Positions 5,101 to 5,617 of a stretch of 5,617 nucleotides of DNA are shown piece by piece. The DNA is from Rhodospirillaceae bacterium (GTDB lineage: Bacteria; Pseudomonadota; Alphaproteobacteria; Rhodospirillales; Magnetospirillaceae), in contig JASLCK010000348.1 in NCBI GenBank assembly GCA_030151865.1, positions 1-5,617 of the forward strand, given 5' to 3'. Position 1 is the first letter of the stretch. Every line of letters starts with the position of its first letter. The notes beneath the pieces were generated by a model, which saw only the letters and a list, made by a program, of their open reading frames with translations, did not search any database and was not told the DNA's origin. The position numbers were made by a program, and so were the translations under genes.

Positions 5101-5617
5101 ATGGCCGACGATACACCCGAACAGAACGCCACGCCTGTTGAAGCCAAGGACGACCGTCCTTGTGTCACCTTTGAGCATGCTTTTTTCAATAAGCTGGAAG
5201 ACGCATTCTTTCAGCGCTCCGACATGACCGGCGAACCGGTCATGGTTATCAAGTTCGCCAAGAACGAAGTGTCGCTTCCCTTCAAAGGCATCCGCAAGGA
5301 ATTCGGACTGGCCGAGGATGGGGCCGATTCCAAAATGCTCGATCAGGTGGCGATTGCGCTCAAATTTGTAAAAGGCGTGCGCATCGGCGATCAATTGCCC
5401 AAGGAAATGTTCTCGCGCGAGGCATCGTGGCAGTTGTCGCAACGTCACGTCACCATCGCCTATCAGCGCATCAGCGTGCAGTTGGTCAACTGGATGACCG
5501 GCGGCCAGAACCTGATCACCGACCCAGAGGAATTGCTGCAACTGGCGGCGGATCCCCAGATCAAAAAGACCGTCAACAAGGCCTTTGGCGAGGCGGCGGA
5601 AAAGCTTGGACTGGGGC
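5101..5617 (+). CDS. Hypothetical protein, 3' truncated by window end
   Basis: An open frame of 172 codons runs off the right edge. I do not recognise the family. The first 18-20 residues are acidic, polar and probably disordered (MADDTPEQNA...). They are followed by a compact, mixed-charge, apparently soluble region: VTFEHAFFNKLEDAFFQR, VMVIKFAKNEVSLPFKGIRKEF, DQVAIALKFVKG, HVTIAYQRISVQLVNW, then a helical DPEELLQLAADPQIKKTVNKA. No signal peptide, membrane segment or known catalytic motif is visible, and Cys21 is the only cysteine. The start is the ATG at 5101, since an in-frame TGA lies at 5077-5079 and no other ATG or GTG is between. No good Shine-Dalgarno precedes it, so it may be leaderless or weakly translated. 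Codon use is even and matches its neighbours, which supports real coding over the overlapping minus-strand frames. It is separated from the channel gene by 162 bases, so it probably has its own promoter. Confidence 0.75.
   Translation, partial: MADDTPEQNATPVEAKDDRPCVTFEHAFFNKLEDAFFQRSDMTGEPVMVIKFAKNEVSLPFKGIRKEFGLAEDGADSKMLDQVAIALKFVKGVRIGDQLPKEMFSREASWQLSQRHVTIAYQRISVQLVNWMTGGQNLITDPEELLQLAADPQIKKTVNKAFGEAAEKLGLG
5223..5244. repeat. Perfect intragenic hairpin in the 5101 gene
   Basis: CATGACCGG at 5223-5231 and CCGGTCATG at 5236-5244 form a perfect 9-bp stem around a CGAA tetraloop. It lies inside codons 41-48 of the unrecognised gene that starts at 5101. No T-run follows on either strand, so it is not an intrinsic terminator. 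The inverted repeat itself is certain; any function is unknown. Confidence 0.45.

Noticed and set aside
4981..5541. A 186-codon minus-strand frame over the last gene, considered as an alternative to the + strand gene
   Set aside because: Its product is less gene-like and the + strand frame is open to the window end with a balanced composition. It is not excluded absolutely, because neither frame has a family match.

Overview
The window is GC-rich and tightly packed. Its gene content (folD, a fused coaBC, a MlotiK1-type cyclic-nucleotide-gated K+ channel, an RsbU-type phosphatase) and its protein style fit an alphaproteobacterium, probably a Rhodospirillales / Magnetospirillum-like organism. 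That placement is inferred from general resemblance and not from any marker gene. No rRNA, tRNA, CRISPR array, insertion sequence or phage gene is visible, and the region looks chromosomal.

Layout: (1) 1-404, + strand: the C-terminal half of folD, cut by the window edge. (2) 451-493: a strong hairpin with a U-tract that terminates the opposing gene. (3) 514 to about 1746, - strand: coaBC, the bifunctional coenzyme A biosynthesis enzyme, converging on folD. (4) 1819-2121, - strand: a 100-residue unrecognised protein just upstream of coaBC and probably co-transcribed with it. (5) 2122-2291: a divergent intergenic region with two consecutive hairpins in the + strand leader. (6) 2292-3674, + strand: a cyclic-nucleotide-binding domain fused to a PP2C/SpoIIE (RsbU-like) phosphatase. 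(7) 3751-4938, + strand: a six-TM potassium channel with a C-terminal cyclic-nucleotide-binding domain. (8) 4939-5100: intergenic. (9) 5101 to the end, + strand: the start of an unrecognised gene that runs out of the window.

Functionally, the left side is housekeeping metabolism (one-carbon folate interconversion and CoA synthesis). The right side looks like a small signalling unit. Two neighbouring same-strand genes carry cyclic-nucleotide-binding domains with near-identical phosphate-binding cassettes (GEIA...PRTATV), one attached to a Ser/Thr phosphatase and the other to a K+ channel. One cyclic nucleotide signal could therefore control both a dephosphorylation output and membrane K+ conductance. 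That pairing is the most interesting feature here. The coupling is an inference; the domain content is read directly from the sequence.
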